6,486 nucleotides of DNA from Acinetobacter sp. (lineage in GTDB: Bacteria > Pseudomonadota > Gammaproteobacteria > Pseudomonadales > Moraxellaceae), in the NCBI GenBank assembly GCA_008017255.1, contig SSHD01000062.1, forward strand, positions 1-6,486. The letters are read 5' to 3'. Below are positions 6,371 to 6,486 of this stretch, piece by piece. The notes under the pieces were generated by a model. That model did no database searches, had not been told where the DNA came from, and was given only the letters and a program-made list of their open reading frames with translations. The translations under genes and the position numbers were made by a program. Numbering within the stretch: position 1 is the stretch's first letter; each line of letters begins with the position of its first letter.

Positions 6371-6486
6371 ATGTCTAACCAGAGAATTCGTATCCGTTTG
6401 AAGTCTTTTGATCATCGTCTGATTGATCAATCTTCTCAAGAGATCGTAGAAACCGCTAAGCGTACTGGCGCACAAGTGTGTGGTCC
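6371..6486 (+). CDS. rpsJ: 30S ribosomal protein S10, N-terminal part (window ends inside gene)
   Basis: The first 38 codons encode [19 protein letters not shown], continuing as [19 protein letters not shown], the unmistakable N-terminus of ribosomal protein S10. S10 is part of the 30S head and, as NusE, pairs with NusB in rRNA transcription antitermination. GGAG at 6358-6361, 9 bases before the ATG, is the ribosome-binding site. In gammaproteobacteria rpsJ opens the long S10 ribosomal-protein operon, and the strong promoter and leader just upstream fit that arrangement. The remaining two thirds of the gene lie outside the window. Confidence 0.98.
   Translation, partial: MSNQRIRIRLKSFDHRLIDQSSQEIVETAKRTGAQVCG

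Noticed and set aside
1..6486. Mobile element, defence island, CRISPR or other new multi-gene system
   Set aside because: No transposase, integrase, spaced repeats or anomalous gene content is visible; all genes belong to known chromosomal families.

Overview
The window looks like a chromosomal housekeeping segment from a gammaproteobacterium, most likely Acinetobacter or a close relative in the Moraxellaceae. This rests on AT-rich coding sequence, the S10 N-terminal sequence and the overall style of the proteins. It is a recognition-based guess, since no database search was possible. No mobile elements, CRISPR arrays, tRNA or rRNA genes are visible. Six complete or nearly complete protein genes plus two edge-truncated ones account for almost all of the sequence, and no gene-free stretch exceeds 300 bases.

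Layout from left to right. (1) 1-524, minus: the N-terminal 174 residues of the ribosome-assembly GTPase YihA/EngB, cut by the window edge. (2) 599-2342, minus: a nitric-oxide defence module, with hmp (flavohaemoglobin NO dioxygenase) followed by nsrR (Rrf2-family NO-sensing [Fe-S] repressor). A near-perfect 11-1-11 inverted repeat of NsrR-operator type lies over the hmp promoter. A hairpin resembling an intrinsic terminator sits between the two genes. (3) 2486-5247, minus: a two-gene unit of a cystathionine beta-lyase-like PLP enzyme and a YjgR/DUF853 HerA-like ATPase, with a 4-base ATGA overlap. It is closed by a strong intrinsic terminator just upstream of the hmp promoter. (4) 5416-6144, plus: a class I glutamine amidotransferase, divergent from the metC-like gene. 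(5) 6179-6486, plus: a strong sigma70-type promoter, a structured leader of about 157 nt, and the start of rpsJ (ribosomal protein S10), presumably the first gene of the S10 operon.

How the parts work together. The hmp/nsrR pair is readable as a closed circuit: NsrR would hold hmp off until NO damages its cluster, and Hmp would then oxidise NO to nitrate. The metC-like gene and yjgR are probably co-transcribed and translationally coupled, although no functional link between them is known. The two edge genes (yihA, rpsJ) both serve ribosome biogenesis or translation. I see no evidence for a wholly new system. The points most worth a second look are the NsrR operator with its terminator-interrupted operon, the metC-yjgR coupling, the altered cofactor-binding motif in the MetC-like enzyme, and the folded S10 leader.
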